Positions 11,243 through 22,528 of a stretch of DNA of 64,000 nt are shown here, piece by piece (position 1 is the first letter of the stretch; the number at the start of each line of letters is the position of its first letter). The notes under the pieces were generated by a model, which saw only the letters and a list, made by a program, of their open reading frames with translations, searched no databases and was not told the origin of the DNA. The position numbers were made by a program, and so were the translations under genes. This stretch comes from Protopterus annectens (taxonomy: Eukaryota; Chordata; Ceratodontiformes; Protopteridae), in contig NC_056745.1 in the NCBI RefSeq assembly GCF_019279795.1, positions 505,061,750 to 505,125,749 on the forward strand, in the 5' to 3' direction.

Positions 11243-11288
<46 letters not shown>
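11243..11288. repeat. (AT)n microsatellite at the B/A junction
   Basis: About 22 AT units directly abut the right terminus of copy B and separate it from the remaining leader of copy A. It may have grown from an AT-rich target site. Confidence 0.95.
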
Positions 11289-11290
<2 letters not shown>

Positions 11291-11876
11291 AAAAATAATC
11301 CCAATAAAAGAGGGTCTAAGACTAAACTACAATAACTAGAAAACGCACCAAGCTATTCAATAACAGCAATTGTACAACCCTAATAAAAGCCACAGGGCTG
11401 AATAAAATACAATTGCAACTAACAGCTGAAAAAGAAGTATTAATGCCCTAATAAAAAACGGGCTACGGATTAAAGCAGAAAGGATAGGGAGCAGAGTTAT
11501 TTTAATTAACTAGTCTCAATATTTATAAATAGGCCTAGAAATAAATGGCCTCAAGAAAAAGAAGAAAAAAGACTCTAAACTAATTATCACCATCAAAAGA
11601 GGCAAGTGTCTGAAGTACCTAAGTGTAACCTAATGACTAACAACTATGAAACATTTTTTATATAGAAAAATACCGAATATTTTCTAAAACTGGCCAGAGC
11701 TGTACAATGAACACCCAATTTGTTGCAGTGGCAAACGAGAGCTGAGGTAAGCACTATTACATAATGGAATAGGGAGTAGGCCACGAGCTGTTTGAAGACC
11801 TCGAGTTTTATCATTTGGCCAAGTCGGCTCCGAACCCATCACTGAGAATGAAGGCGAGATAGAACAACTTCACATG
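11289..11876 (-). mobile_element. DIRS copy A, displaced leader and right terminal repeat
   Basis: 11,289-11,730 is AT-rich, non-coding leader. 11,735-11,876 resembles the right terminal repeat of copy B: it has 'ggcaaacgaga', a central 'ctcgag' block, 'tcggctccgaacccatc' and 'gaatgaaggcgaga', and ends 'caacttcacat'. It is more diverged than B's. Since copy A has no terminal repeat below 5,084, this segment is best read as A's own end pushed away by B. Confidence 0.78.
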
Positions 11877-12721
11877 AACTATTTTCCTCCGACTCAGACT
11901 CCCAATTCCCCAGAGTAGAAAGCATGGAGGCATAACCCACACCACTTACTGTACATCAGAGTCTAACTCGGAATATGAAGGAGACGGGGAACATTTTCTT
12001 TTTGACTGTGGAGAAAACCCTGATTGCAGGAACTTAAAAGCTTTAAATAACCCTTTGGTAAAAGAAAATCATTCTTGTTTAACATCCTTTGATCCACAGC
12101 AGACCTATAGTTAAGCTTATGCATCTTCTTACTGGGAGTCTCTAAGAAAAAGAGTAACTTGACGTATGGTCATCTCCTAGAGTGTCTAGTTCCTCAGTCC
12201 AGCTCTGGTAAAAGTTGAACACACAACCTTTTCTTCTATCCTGGCAAATGCGGTTCTTCCCTGCCTTAAGTGGATGTCTATGCAACATTGAAGGCTGTAT
12301 TTCTATCACTGACTTTGCAAGCAGCAAAGCCAGAGAAGTATGGAGAAGACAAAGGACAGTCCGAGTGCTTAGATATGGCCATGCCAGAGACACCCATCGA
12401 ATGTCAAGGGAGAGAGGGTATTGGAATGGAAGCCAAAGCCTCTCTGGAGACTTTTCTTAGGGACTAGAGTACAGACACCAGAGGAACTTTAAGTTTTGAG
12501 CACTTAAGTTTTTGTTTTTCTAAGTGTATTAGTAAACTATGTCAGCTTTTAAGAGTTACAAAAATAAAAGCTTTACACATGAAAAAGGACTGAATGTCAT
12601 GTTTCCCTACCAAGCCAAAAAAAGAAGAGACGTGCTAATCTTTATAGGGGAATCTGGTGGCTGCATGAACACTTCCCCTTTCTCTCAGACATAAATCGCA
12701 AAACAAGTACAGTCCCCTCCA

Positions 12722-12765
<44 letters not shown>

Positions 12766-13049
12766 GTAAAGAAGTCCCCTTATCTGCCAGTTTAAAAAAA
12801 ACACTAGCCAACAACCAAACCTACAAAGATGCAGCAAAGAGAGAGCGAGAGAGAGTTTTATTGGCATCTTCGATGGCAGGAAACTTCTGAAATTTGGCAT
12901 CCATACACTTATTTTTACACCACCTCACTCTCAAACTGGAAACAGCATACAAACTTCTGGAAGGTGCTCAAAAGATATGGAGGGTGATTGGGCATCTGAT
13001 CCTTGGGAGGACATGCCTCATACAGCTTAGACTATAGCAAAAGTGACTT
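11877..13049. other. Unassigned DNA
   Basis: No convincing gene or recognised element. Short open frames (such as 12,215-12,460) lack recognisable motifs. It contains the poly(A) tract at 12,725-12,763 and a short GA-rich stretch at about 12,838-12,856. Confidence 0.5.
12725..12763. repeat. Poly(A) tract, 39 bp
   Basis: An uninterrupted run of 39 A on the plus strand. It could be the tail of a retroposed sequence lying upstream, but no SINE or processed gene body was recognised there. Confidence 0.9.
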
Positions 13050-13480
13050 AATGATAAGAATATACATTTATGGATACATAAGATGAAGTATTTGGGTGAA
13101 TGGATTAAAAAGAATTTTGCTATGACAGATAGGATATGTAAAAGGGACTAAAGAGATAATAAAAAAAATGAGAAGCTGGAAGGTCTTGATTATGGACATG
13201 ATTAGTAAGATAAAAGAAGTGAAATGTTTTTAAACCTTTTAGTTTTACATACAGGTCAGGCATATTATCAACCAGTAGAGATGCTGTGGAAAATATTTAA
13301 TAGTTAAAGGAATTTATTTGGGAGGAAAGAGGGCAAGAGTTAAATGGGAAAAGTGGATCATCCCCATACAGGATAGTTTAGAATTACCTGATTTGAAGGG
13401 AAAATTTAGAGCTACACAGTTAAGACTCAAAGACGAAAAACAGAACGTTATATATCAAAGTGGAAAAGGATGAAAATGAA
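13050..13480 (+). pseudogene. L1/Tx1-like LINE ORF2 remnant (weak)
   Basis: An open stretch of 53 codons (13,312-13,470) reads 'IYLGGKRARVKWEKW' then 'LELPDLKGKFRATQLR'. This resembles the region after the reverse transcriptase in L1/Tx1 ORF2 proteins, where a tryptophan/glycine-lysine block is followed by a leucine-proline-aspartate block and an alanine/threonine-glutamine-leucine motif. Upstream translation in mixed frames is compatible with the preceding lysine-rich region. No poly(A) tail or target duplication was found. The match is by eye and short, so the family call is tentative. Confidence 0.4.
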
Positions 13481-14229
13481 ACATTTGGAAGTTTGAGAAA
13501 TAAGGAGAGTGTCAAATTTTTGATGCAGGCCCTTAAGTAGCAGAAAGTGTTCAAAGAACCTGGTCAAAATACAATGGAGAACGGAGATTTTGCCAATAAG
13601 GATGACTGCAAGCAGGGGTAAAGAAAATAACCAAGAGGAGGGCTGGAATTTGCTGGAGGGAATTTGCAAAGGAAACAAAGTATTGAGAGCAAATAAGACA
13701 GGGAACTAACAGGGTGTAATGAGGCCAAGCAAAAGTTTGGACTACAGGTTAAAGATTGCCTTTCTACCAGTGTAGGCAAGGGAAAAGGGATAGAGGAGTG
13801 CAAAGTGAAAGACTCTTTTCTGCTAGTATTTTTAGTGGAGTTGAGAACAGAAGCTGCTGTTAAAAAAGGAATAATTAGTAGGCCATATAAAACACTGCAT
13901 AACTATAAGAATCAACCAAGTCTACAAAAAATAGGAAAAGAGACTGGAAAGGCAGTTTATAAAGTAACAATAAAAGGACATCTGTATAGCTCTCAAGTAT
14001 GCAATTAAGTCCAGAAGGTTTAAGAGTTTTGCTAAGAATGGTTTACATTAGTATATTTATATCCCGAGTAGATTTTAGAGAATTTTAAATGCTAAAGGTA
14101 TGATGGGAAAGAGAGTAGTAATTGGACGTTATGTTTCTTGGAAGGGTAACAAGGTCGCAGATTTTAGAAATTCCATACAAAGTACTTTGTCAGAAATGTT
14201 GGGGGAGAAAATAGTTGTAACTAAAGAAA
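13481..14229. other. Unassigned DNA between the LINE remnant and DIRS copy C
   Basis: Purine-rich on the plus strand, with short open frames and no recognised motif. It may be the decayed 3' part of the same LINE. Confidence 0.4.
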
Positions 14230-14345
14230 AGTAGCTGTGTAAAACCTTACTTTCACTGTAGATATCCTTCTTTTCACTGCTGCAGTACTCATAACCAGTG
14301 GCATCCCCTGCTAAGGACAGCCACATGTCCGGCCATTATACAAAA
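14230..14345. repeat. Left terminal repeat of DIRS copy C
   Basis: It starts near 'gctgtgtaaaaccttac' and runs through 'ctgcagtactcataacc' to 'acatgtccggcc'. The inner part is complementary to the right repeat at 19,255-19,365, and the outer part to the first half of the ICR. Confidence 0.75.
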
Positions 14346-14604
14346 GTCTCTAACTCTTACCAGTGTCATACGTCAGATGCATGCTCCCTGTTTCAGCACA
14401 GGGCATACAGGTGACATATAGCTGCTTCAAACACAGAAATGAAGTGTCCCAGAACTACTACCACCCCAGGAGAAAAAAGAACATGTGCATCCAGGGAAAC
14501 AGGAGATGCCAAAGGAGAAAGGCAAAGACCTATCGGCCAGTAAGATGCTCCCACCAGAAAAAGGGAAGAAAAAAGGGTCAGGGGGTAAGGAGGAGGGAAT
14601 GAAA

Positions 14605-14705
14605 ACTGCAACAGTGAAGAGAAGGACATCTACTGTTATGGTTATGATTTAAAAAAAAACTGTACTACCTCCTTCCATACCACTGTTACAGTATTCATAA
14701 CCAAC
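14605..14705. repeat. ICR of DIRS copy C
   Basis: The first half ('cagtgaagagaaggacatc') is the reverse complement of the left terminus. The second half ('accactgttacagtattc') is the reverse complement of the right end. A short A run separates the halves. Confidence 0.75.
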
Positions 14706-14714
14706 GGTAGAGTA

Positions 14715-15700
14715 CAAAAGCTGTTGAAGGCAATGGGAGGGCAAACCCTCCACAAACCCATGAAGTGAAGCCTTGGTGAAACCCTCCCTCGTTCTAGAAA
14801 TGGCATAGTGAAGGGGTGCACAGAAGACTTCAAGGATGGAAATGGTGTTCAAGCCTTTGAAGAAAGCCCCAGAGGAGGCCACTGCCCTGGTAAAATGGGC
14901 CCACACAGAGGCAGAAAGCGGTTTACCATGAAAGGAATAACAAAAGGAAATGGCTTTTGAAATCCTGGAGGAGATGGTTTGCTCAAAAACTGCCAAACCA
15001 AACATCCTGGTATAAAAGGAAACAAAATGTTGCATATGTTTGTGTATGGCCTTTGTCTTGTCTAAATAATACCCGAGCAGTCTATGAAGATTATGAAGAT
15101 CCAAGGTGTGTAGAACCTTCTCACTAACAGATTTTGGAGAAGGAAAACAGGAAGGAAGCTGGAGAGACTGATTAAGGGACAACTCACTGACCACCTTTGG
15201 GCATAAGAGAGACACTCCATCCCTGTGAAAAAATCAAAATAGGAGAAACCGCAATCAGGGCTTGGAGTTCAGAAACTCTCTTGGCAGAGGTGAGAGCAAC
15301 CAATAAAACAGTCTTCCAGATGCAGTGTTGTAAAGAAGCAGCAGGCTCAAAAGGAGCCTGGGTCAGTTTCTCAAGAACAAAATTAAGGTCCCATGAGGGT
15401 GGGAGGAATAGGCTTTCTCTGAGGCCTAATATGGAAGACACCTTTCAGTAATAGCTTTTAACCTCAAAATCGAGGGGCCTACGGTGGATTTGAAGGCAGA
15501 CATGCAGAAGTACTGACAGGTGTGCTTTGCCAGAAGAATATGTCAAAGACAGCATGAAGCAGCTCACAAGTAAGACAGAACCAAAGCAACTCACCATTGA
15601 AAAGAGATCCTGGTGAAGCTTAAGACACCAAATAGAAAACTTCTTCCATTTAGACATATAGGATTTTCTGGTACTGGGTGTCCTAGGCCTGAAGGAGCAG
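14715..15700 (-). pseudogene. DIRS tyrosine recombinase, copy C (broken)
   Basis: The C-terminal half is open from 15,215 to 14,649 and reads 'LGYYLDKTKAIHKHMQHF', then 'SVWAHFTRAVASSGAFF', where the usual H-S-x-R box is changed to H-F-T-R. The catalytic-Arg box 'ALTSAKRVSELQAL' (15,184-15,441) has Lys before the Arg. The core-binding part (15,445-15,657) begins 'MSKWKKFSIW'. The pieces lie in different frames. The gene cannot give one protein but keeps the family order. Confidence 0.72.
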
Positions 15701-17520
15701 GTGTGGACAGAAGAGGGTGAAGGTGTGACTCATTGTTTATGTGTAAGAAGAGCCATTCAGTGAGGTAAATTCTGATGACTGCTCTTGGCCAGATGAAAGA
15801 AATGGGGGAACCGGTGCCGTCTGGGCAAAAGGGAGTCACCAACAAGATTCTTGTAGAGCCCTGTCTGCTCTTGTGTAGGACCCTGGGGAGACAAGGAAGA
15901 GGAGGAAAAGCATAAAGGAACATTCCCTTCCAGGAAAAAGACATATGCCTTCCAAGTCAGAGGACTCAGGATTCTGGAACGGAAGTGAGGAAGCTTCTTG
16001 TTCAAAGGGCATGCAGAAAGATCCACTCGAATATCCCACCGATGAACAATGTCCAGAAATAACTCTCTGTAAAGCATCCATTTGTGAGGTTGTGCCCTGC
16101 CCCTGCTCACAGTGTCTGCCACCAGGTTTTATTCTAAAGGAATGTAAACCACGTGAAGAAAAAACTGCAGCTGGATGCCTACGGCCTGAAGAGCTAGTCT
16201 GCAAAGAACATAAGATCTTGTGCCCCCCTGCTTGCTGATGTAAACATGACTGTAGAGTTGTTCGTACAAACCCTTACAGGGCCTGGGGAATAAAGGGAAT
16301 GGAAATCCTGTTAAGCAAGAATAAGTGCCTGCATGTCTTTGATGTTGACATGATCCAGTTTCAGTGAAGGGGGGAAGAGACCCTGAACCTTCATATTGCA
16401 GGAGAAAGCCCCCCACCCCCACCCCTGATCTGAAGCACCTGTAAAGAGTTCCTGAGATGGTGAAGGAGGCTGAACAGGAATGCCTGGGTTGAGGAACATG
16501 TGCTGAATCCACCAATGAATCTCTAGTTGAAAACAAGGGAATTGGGAACTCCACAGGATGTCAATGCTTAAGCCACACCGTCCACAGGTACTACTGAAAC
16601 ATCCTCATATGAAGCTTGGCAAATGGGAGCACTGGAATGGTTGAGGCCATGAATCCCCAGAGCCCTCAGAAATTCCCTGGCAGGCATGAGAAGCAGAGGA
16701 AGCAAGGACTGGAAGTAGGTTGTTAGAGACAGAACCTTGAGTGCAGGCAGAGATGCCAGCATTGGAACAAATTGGATCCTGCAACCCAGACAAATGTAAT
16801 CCTAAGAGGGGGACAGGACAGACTTCTGGAGATTAATACTGAAACCCAGACTGTGCAAAAGGAGTCAGGTACAGTGCATGTCCTGCAGAAGCTTGGAAAG
16901 AGAGGGAGCCTGAAGAAGCAGGTCTTCAAGATAAGGAAATATTTGTACTCTGAAGTGTGCAGGAAGCTATGACTGGAGCCAGACACTTGGTAAATACCCT
17001 TAAGGTGAGACCAAAGAGCAAAGCAAAAACCTGAAAATGAGACGTAAAAAAACAAACGTAAAAACTTCCTGAATAGAGAGTGAAAGACAGGTGTCCTTCA
17101 GATCCAGAGAAACCAAAAGACCTTGGGGTAGCAAGAGAGAAAACTGTGTTTGAAGAGAAAGCATCCTGAAGGTGGGTAACTCGAGAAAAGTATTTATGGA
17201 TGAAAGGTCTAGAACAGGCTTCAAAGACCCATTCCTTTCTGGGGATCAGAAATATCCTGGAATAAAACCTGTACCCCTTAGGGCCTCTGCAACAGGCTGA
17301 ATTGTGCCTTGATCCAGTAGACCCTACAGTACCTTTGAAAAATGAGAAAGTTGGTCTGAAGGGAGTTGGGAGATGCCCGAAAAGAGGGAAAAGGATTTCC
17401 AGACCATAAAGTAGACTTGTCAGATAACTGACAGAACCCAGGAGTCTGAAGTAATCTGTTGCCAACAAGGAGTGATCCAAAGTCTGAGAGACAAGGGAAC
17501 CTGGCCATTGGGAATGGAGA
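15591..17520 (-). pseudogene. DIRS pol, copy C: RT, RNase H and methylase-like domains (broken)
   Basis: The RT region (about 16,926-17,480) contains 'RIFLIPRKEWVFEACS' and 'LVSLDLKDTCLSLSI' (motif A, with Cys-Leu where other copies have Tyr). The frame is broken before the active site. RNase H (16,129-16,554) keeps 'LFTGASDQGWGWGAF', with Gly where the first catalytic Asp normally sits. The methylase-like part (15,591-16,122) has 'MADTVSRGRAQPHKW' and 'LYAFPPLPCLPRVLHKSR'. Loss of catalytic residues indicates an inactive copy. Confidence 0.7.
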
Positions 17521-17579
17521 GCAGAATGACAAATGGAAGCAGACTTGTCTTGTCCTGAAAAGAAGATGTTTGAGGTCTA

Positions 17580-19040
17580 GGCATCTTAGTGGTTTGTCAG
17601 ACAAAGCATGACTAGGAACTTTCTTACTTTTAGAGGGCTGACAAGGCTGTCTATGAACAAAAGCAGGATACTTTCTCTGAAACTAAGGAATGGGAGAGAC
17701 AAAAATCTGCTTAAGAGACATTGTGACCTTGCCTTGGTTTTGTAAGGTCTTAAATAAATCAGCCATTGGAGTATCAAAAGGATTTTGATTATCCAAAGGA
17801 GCATCAAGAAGCTTTGCCTCAACAGTATCAGGCAAAGCCTGAAGATAAAGCCAAGAATAGCATCTCATGACAGATGCTAAAGCAGCAGCTCTATAGGCTG
17901 TATCAACATCATCACAATTACACTTGATGGACGAGCTACCCGAGAAGTGGAACTCACTAATAATAGAGCAGTAGACAGCCTCAGAATCAGGCCAAATAAA
18001 TAAAATATACCTGGTCACATGAGTTAGACAGACTATGGAATGAAATGCTAGTGTGGCAGAAGTATAGACAGCCTCTCCATAGCTCAATTATCCTTGTACA
18101 AGGGAAGAAGCTTTGAAGAAGGCAACAGAAGCAGAGACCACATCTGGGTCAGAAAAGGGACACAAAGAAACTTGAAAACCTATGGCACTTTATAAAAGTG
18201 GTCAAGCTTCTTTGGGACAGATGGCTGGGAATCAGGAGCTAAGAAAGCAGCTGAAAACCCAAGACAGGGTGAACAGCCATAGGCTTAGGGGAGTCCATCT
18301 GCAATAACTCATAATACCTTTTCTGGAAGTCAGAAACCTATGAGCAGTCCCACTTAAAATGCTCCATCATGCAAACCACTACATCCCCAAAGGACATTTC
18401 CTCTGAAGGTTAGCCAGGGCTTAAGGACTCCTCCTCCTAAGAGCCATAATCCAAAGGTGATGGCATCTGGGAGGAATAGGCCAAAGCATCCTCATCAGAG
18501 TTTGATTCCACACAGAAGAATCAGGCCCCCTAGATGTTTCGGGGTAGAAGACCAAGAAGCAGCAGGAAGAGAAACCCCTACAGAGGTCTCGAGGACATCA
18601 AAGCATTAAACAAGCCCCGAGTAAAATTTTGCCACTCAAATTGGGGATCCTTAACAGTGGGGAAGAATAGGCTTAGTAGCTTAGTCTTCTGTCTATTGTT
18701 AAGGTGACATTGGCTTTAACCAACCTCAGTGGCTCAGAACCCTGCCTCAACACAATCAGGCTATCAGGAACTTACTCTCTAAGATCTGGTGAATCCCCTA
18801 GGATCCTCAGATATAAACCATGGGTTCCCCCTTCACGTCCACAGCAGATAATTGCGGAGCTTCAGAGGACATGCAAGAAAAATAAAAAGTGAAGAAAGAC
18901 TGCTACAAAGTGTCTTCTGTACAAAAACAGCACTGAGTGTGGTCGTGAGAAGCGCCTAGACAAAACAAACACTTGTGATGATCCTTATGGGAAATCTGCT
19001 TCCCACACTGACATTTCCCTTTCTTAGATGATTTGAACTC
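17580..19040 (-). pseudogene. DIRS gag, copy C (broken)
   Basis: The N-terminal module at about 18,900-19,040 translates as 'KGKCQCGKQISHKDHHKC' followed by 'LFCLGASHDH' and a further Cys pair. This is the same Cys/His layout as copy F. A later piece (17,683-18,087) contains 'VEAKLLDAPLDNQNPFDTP', matching copy F's 'TKLLDAPLDNKALFGEA'. Frames change several times. The shared blocks tie C and F to one family. Confidence 0.65.
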
Positions 19041-19244
19041 TCAAAATACAATAAAAAAGAATGAAAAGGAACCCCAACAGGGCATTTATCTGAAGGAGGC
19101 TTGGTATATCCAGCATAGAAAAGAGGGTTCAGACAGATGTTCAACTATTACATTCGGACTGGTGGCAAAAAGAAATTCTGAGCTTGGAGAGTCTGTATGT
19201 CACCTTATGCATTACACTGACACGAGGAGCATTCACCTGACATA

Positions 19245-19365
19245 AATCACTGGTAAAAGTTAGTAGCTTTGGTATACTGGCCAGACATAGGGCTATCCCT
19301 GGCAGTAGATCCCACTGGTTATGAATTCTGCAACAGTGATATGGTACGACATCTACTCTTTCCAA
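19245..19365. repeat. Right terminal repeat of DIRS copy C
   Basis: It carries 'ggtatactggccagacat', 'ggttatgaattctgcaac' and 'agtgatatgg', complementary to the left repeat and to the second half of the ICR. The exact outer end is uncertain by about 20 bp. Confidence 0.68.
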
Positions 19366-20140
19366 CTGGGACAAAGGATCCAAACTGCCCAGAAAAGTAA
19401 GGACTTCACTATGTTTACTGGTTATTAGTGGTCAAAAATTCAATTACAAGAAAAAGGTATTCAAAATCTAAACCAAATGGAATTGTAGAACCAATATACG
19501 CAGAATAATGCTTAGCGGGAAGACAGGAGTGGGGTTTAAGGGAAGACAGGCATTGAACAAATTGTTACAAAGAAAACACACAAGTATACTGCATGAAAAT
19601 AATGAAGTCACTATGGTTTCTTTTCTATTAACATATGCGTACCTACATCCTCGTGTAAATTGTGATTTACTTAGTTAAGGCATTGAAAAATGCACATTAT
19701 CAAATTATTCTTTTCCTGATGTGGCTACACACATTTCTGTATGGGGAAGTATGCTAATGAAGCAAGTAAAACAGACTGTAATGTCTTACGAGATGAAGAA
19801 AAACTTTCCAAACAAAACCTGAAAGCATCACTTAACAAATTTTATTACTCTCACTCCAAGATTGCTGTAACTCACAGAAACAAATACTCAAATATATACT
19901 GTAATGTTTACTTTCTGCTTTTTCAGAGTTTGTGCAATCCTAGAGTGAAAATAAAAAGTATCATATGTGGAGAATGGGGGGAGGGGGGGGTGATGTCCCT
20001 CTGCAAAAAAACTACAATATAAAACTGTTTGTTAATACTCTTAACGTGTCATGCAATGCTTTTCAAAATAAGACCCACTTTTCTCTCTCATCAACATAGC
20101 ATGTTCTGTAACAATGTACACCTCCTGGTAGTCACAAATA
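19366..20140. other. Unassigned AT-rich DNA between DIRS copies C and D
   Basis: No gene, repeat or recognised element seen. An open frame at 19,741-20,022 has no recognisable motif. A short G-rich stretch lies at about 19,976-19,990. Confidence 0.5.
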
Positions 20141-20335
20141 AGAAGTTATGTCTTACCATAACATTCCAGGTTAGTTGTCTTCTTCTCGCCTTCTTTCTTG
20201 CTGGATGGGTTTGGAGCCGAACCTCGGCTCCGACTCGGCCGAATACTAAAGTTCGAGAGCTATTTTTACCGGCACGAGGCTATCCTATGTCCCATAATGC
20301 TAGGCGAAATATGCCCAGATCTCGTTTGATAGCTA
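20141..20335. repeat. Left inverted terminal repeat of DIRS copy D
   Basis: The reverse complement of 27,035-27,196 in its inner part, with the same blocks as copy B ('gctggatgggtttggagcc', 'agagctatttttaccgg', 'cccagatctcgtttg'). The non-coding spacer 20,336-20,534 separates it from the ICR. Confidence 0.88.
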
Positions 20336-20534
20336 ACACTATGGACAGATATGTCCCACCACTAGAAAAAGATAAAACTAAGAGCTATGTAGAACTATAA
20401 ACCCTACAGCCTGTTTGTCACTAGGGCTACCAAAGGGGAAGAAGAGCTCTAGCTGAAGGGATAATCCTGGTGACAAGGAAAATCTCACCCAATACTCTAG
20501 GTCTTTTCCAGGCTAGGGGGATGGAGAGTGGGAC

Positions 20535-20642
20535 GCAAGAAAGAAGGGGAGAAGAAGACAACTAACATGGAACGTTACGGTAAGTACATAACTTCTTAAT
20601 GTTAAGTTGTCAATCTCACCTTCATTCTTGCTGGATGGGACA
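20535..20642. repeat. ICR of DIRS copy D
   Basis: Reads 'acataacttcttaatgttaa' at its centre. On the minus strand this is 'ttaacatt' from the right end joined to 'aagaagttatgt' from the left end, so it marks the circle junction precisely. Confidence 0.9.
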
Positions 20643-20671
20643 GCGTACCTAGCACCTTAGTCCCGGGTGGC

Positions 20672-21660
20672 TCAATGGAACAGACTCTTGAGTACAGTGG
20701 AACCAAAATCAGCCCTATTTCTGGAGGCAATATCCAGTTTGTAATGAGAGATGAAGGTATGAGGAGAGGCCCATGTGGCCGCTGCACAAATAGAATCCAT
20801 AGGTAATCTCGCTTGAAAAGCAACTGAGGAAGCTAATGCTCTAGTTGAGTGAGCTCTAGGCTTGGTAGGGAGTTCCTTATGCCTCAATTGATAGGTTAGA
20901 GAGATGAGAGGTGAACCATATTGACAAGGTCACTTTAGAAACCGGAAGGCCCTGCTTCCCTTCAACGTAAGATAAGAAGAGTTGCTCTGATTTTCTCGTT
21001 GGCTTGGTTCTTTCCAGATAGAAACGTAGTTGCCTGTGGACATCCAAACAATGTAATCTTCTCTCAACTCTATCAGTGTAATTTGGAAAGAAAACTGGGA
21101 GATCAATGGTCCGATTCAGATTTTTTTCTGAGAGTACCTTAGGTAAGAAGGATGGATTTGTCCTAAGAGCCACTCTATCTTTGTGAAAAACAAGATAAGG
21201 GGGGGCACACAGAAAGTGCTTGTAGTTCCGAAACCCTTCTGGCTGAGGTAATAGCTACCAAGAAAAGTGTTTTCTACGAGAGCAGTTTTAACGAGCAGGA
21301 GGCAGCAGGCTCAAAAGGAGGTAGAATTAAAGACGACAGTGCCAAATTTAGATCCCACGGTGGAGGAGGGTCTTTGACTGGGGGCCTAAGTAATAGGGTA
21401 CCCTTCAGAAAGGCTTTGCAGAGCTTGTGGGACATAATACTAGACTCTGACAAGCCAACATGGAAATTTGCAATAGCCGCCAACTGGACTTTGATAGTGG
21501 CTGAAGAGGAACCTTTTTGAAAGAGTTCCGCTAGAAAATCTAGAACTGTTTGGACAGGGGCAGTAAAGGGATCAAGTTGGTTCTTTTCTGCCCAAATACA
21601 GAAACATTTCCATTTACTTGCGTACGTCCTTCTGGTGTTAGACTTGCGAGAGGCAAGGAT
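20672..21660 (-). pseudogene. DIRS tyrosine recombinase, copy D (broken)
   Basis: Pieces in order on the minus strand: core-binding region ('AAIANFHVGLSESSIMSHKL', 21,274-21,483), the region after the first catalytic box ('YLERTKPTRKSEQLFLSY', 20,877-21,173), and the C-terminal catalytic block (20,672-20,887) with 'AHSTRALASSVAFQARL' and 'TFISHYKLD'. The H-x-x-R pair and the probable catalytic Tyr are present. Frame changes near 21,260 and 20,900 break the gene. The N-terminal part overlaps the methylase-like frame (21,664-22,100). Confidence 0.8.
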
Positions 21661-21663
21661 AAT

Positions 21664-22492
21664 CTAACGTACTGACGGAGAGATTAAGGGAAGTCTGGCT
21701 AGGGTTGGAAGTGGAGCAACCAAGCTGTGAGGTTGAGAGATGACAGGGATTGGTGCAGCCTGCCCGACTGATGGGTCAGAAGGTCTGGCACAGGGTCCAG
21801 ATGCCAGGGCTGCTCCAGTAGATGACGTTGTAGGAACGGAAACCAGACTTGTCGGGGCCAGTAAGGGGCAATGAGGATCATCCTGGATCTCAAGGCAGTA
21901 GCTTTCTGGACTAAGAGTGATTACGGGAAAGGGGGGGGGGGAAGCATAAAGGAGACCCCTGGGCCAATCGTGGACTACAGCGTCCCTGGGAGAGAGGCCC
22001 GGAAGAGGGAAGAGGGTGAAGAAGTCTTGACACTTGCTGTTTTGAGGGGTTGCGAAAAGGTCGCAGCAAGGCTGACCCCACTTTCTGAAGATTTGGTCCA
22101 CTACTAGTTGGTTGAGAGACCACTCGTAGGGCATGACAATGTCCCTGCTCAGCCTGTCTGCTATGACATTGGACTTTCCGGGAATGTGTTTTGCTACCAG
22201 AAACCGCTGAGAAGAGATCGCCCATTGCCAGAGTCTGAGCGCTTCCTGACAAAGAGGATAGGACCTGGTTCTGCTCTGTTTGTTGATGTACCATACTACA
22301 GACATATTGTCTGTCTGTATTGCAATCGTCCCAGTGGGAAGAGAGTTCTGGAGGGTCTGCAACGCCAACAGCACCGCTCTCATCTCCAGGGCATTGATGT
22401 GCAATTGGCACTCGAAGGGTTGCCATGTGCCTTGGACTGTCCTGCCCTGAAAATGCCCCCCCCCACCCGATCAGGGAGGCGTCCGTTGTCAC
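21664..22492 (-). pseudogene. DIRS pol 3' part, copy D: RNase H and methylase-like domains
   Basis: RNase H begins at about 22,492 in one frame ('MTTDASLIGWGG') and continues in another from 22,404 ('INALEMRAVLLALQ', 'AIQTDNMSVVWYINKQ'), so a shift lies between. The methylase-like part reads 'HIPGKSNVIADRLSR', 'CCDLFATPQNSKCQDFF' and 'LYASPPPFP'. The frame then slips at a G run (about 21,931-21,941). It is joined to the RT by a TAA codon near 22,529. RNase H removes RNA from the hybrid; the role of the methylase-like domain in DIRS elements is not known. Confidence 0.8.
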
Positions 22493-22528
22493 GGTGGCAA
22501 CTGGAGGGGGGAGAACAACCGGTCTGCC

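Larger units (their letters stand above)
14230..19365 (-). mobile_element. DIRS retrotransposon copy C, degenerate, second family
   Basis: About 5.1 kb with left terminal repeat, ICR, tyrosine recombinase, methylase-like, RNase H, RT and gag remnants, and right terminal repeat, all on the minus strand. Terminal and ICR sequences resemble copies F and G ('ctgttgcagtattcataac' type), not copies A, B, D. The many stops and frame changes suggest an older insertion. Confidence 0.82.

Noticed and set aside
11101-11304. Membrane-like protein of Ile/Tyr repeats
   Set aside because: It is a translation of the (AT)n microsatellite beside the terminal repeat.
14363-14602. Lys/Arg-rich short protein next to DIRS copy C terminus
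   Set aside because: It lies in the non-coding spacer between terminal repeat and ICR; no counterpart in copies F or G.
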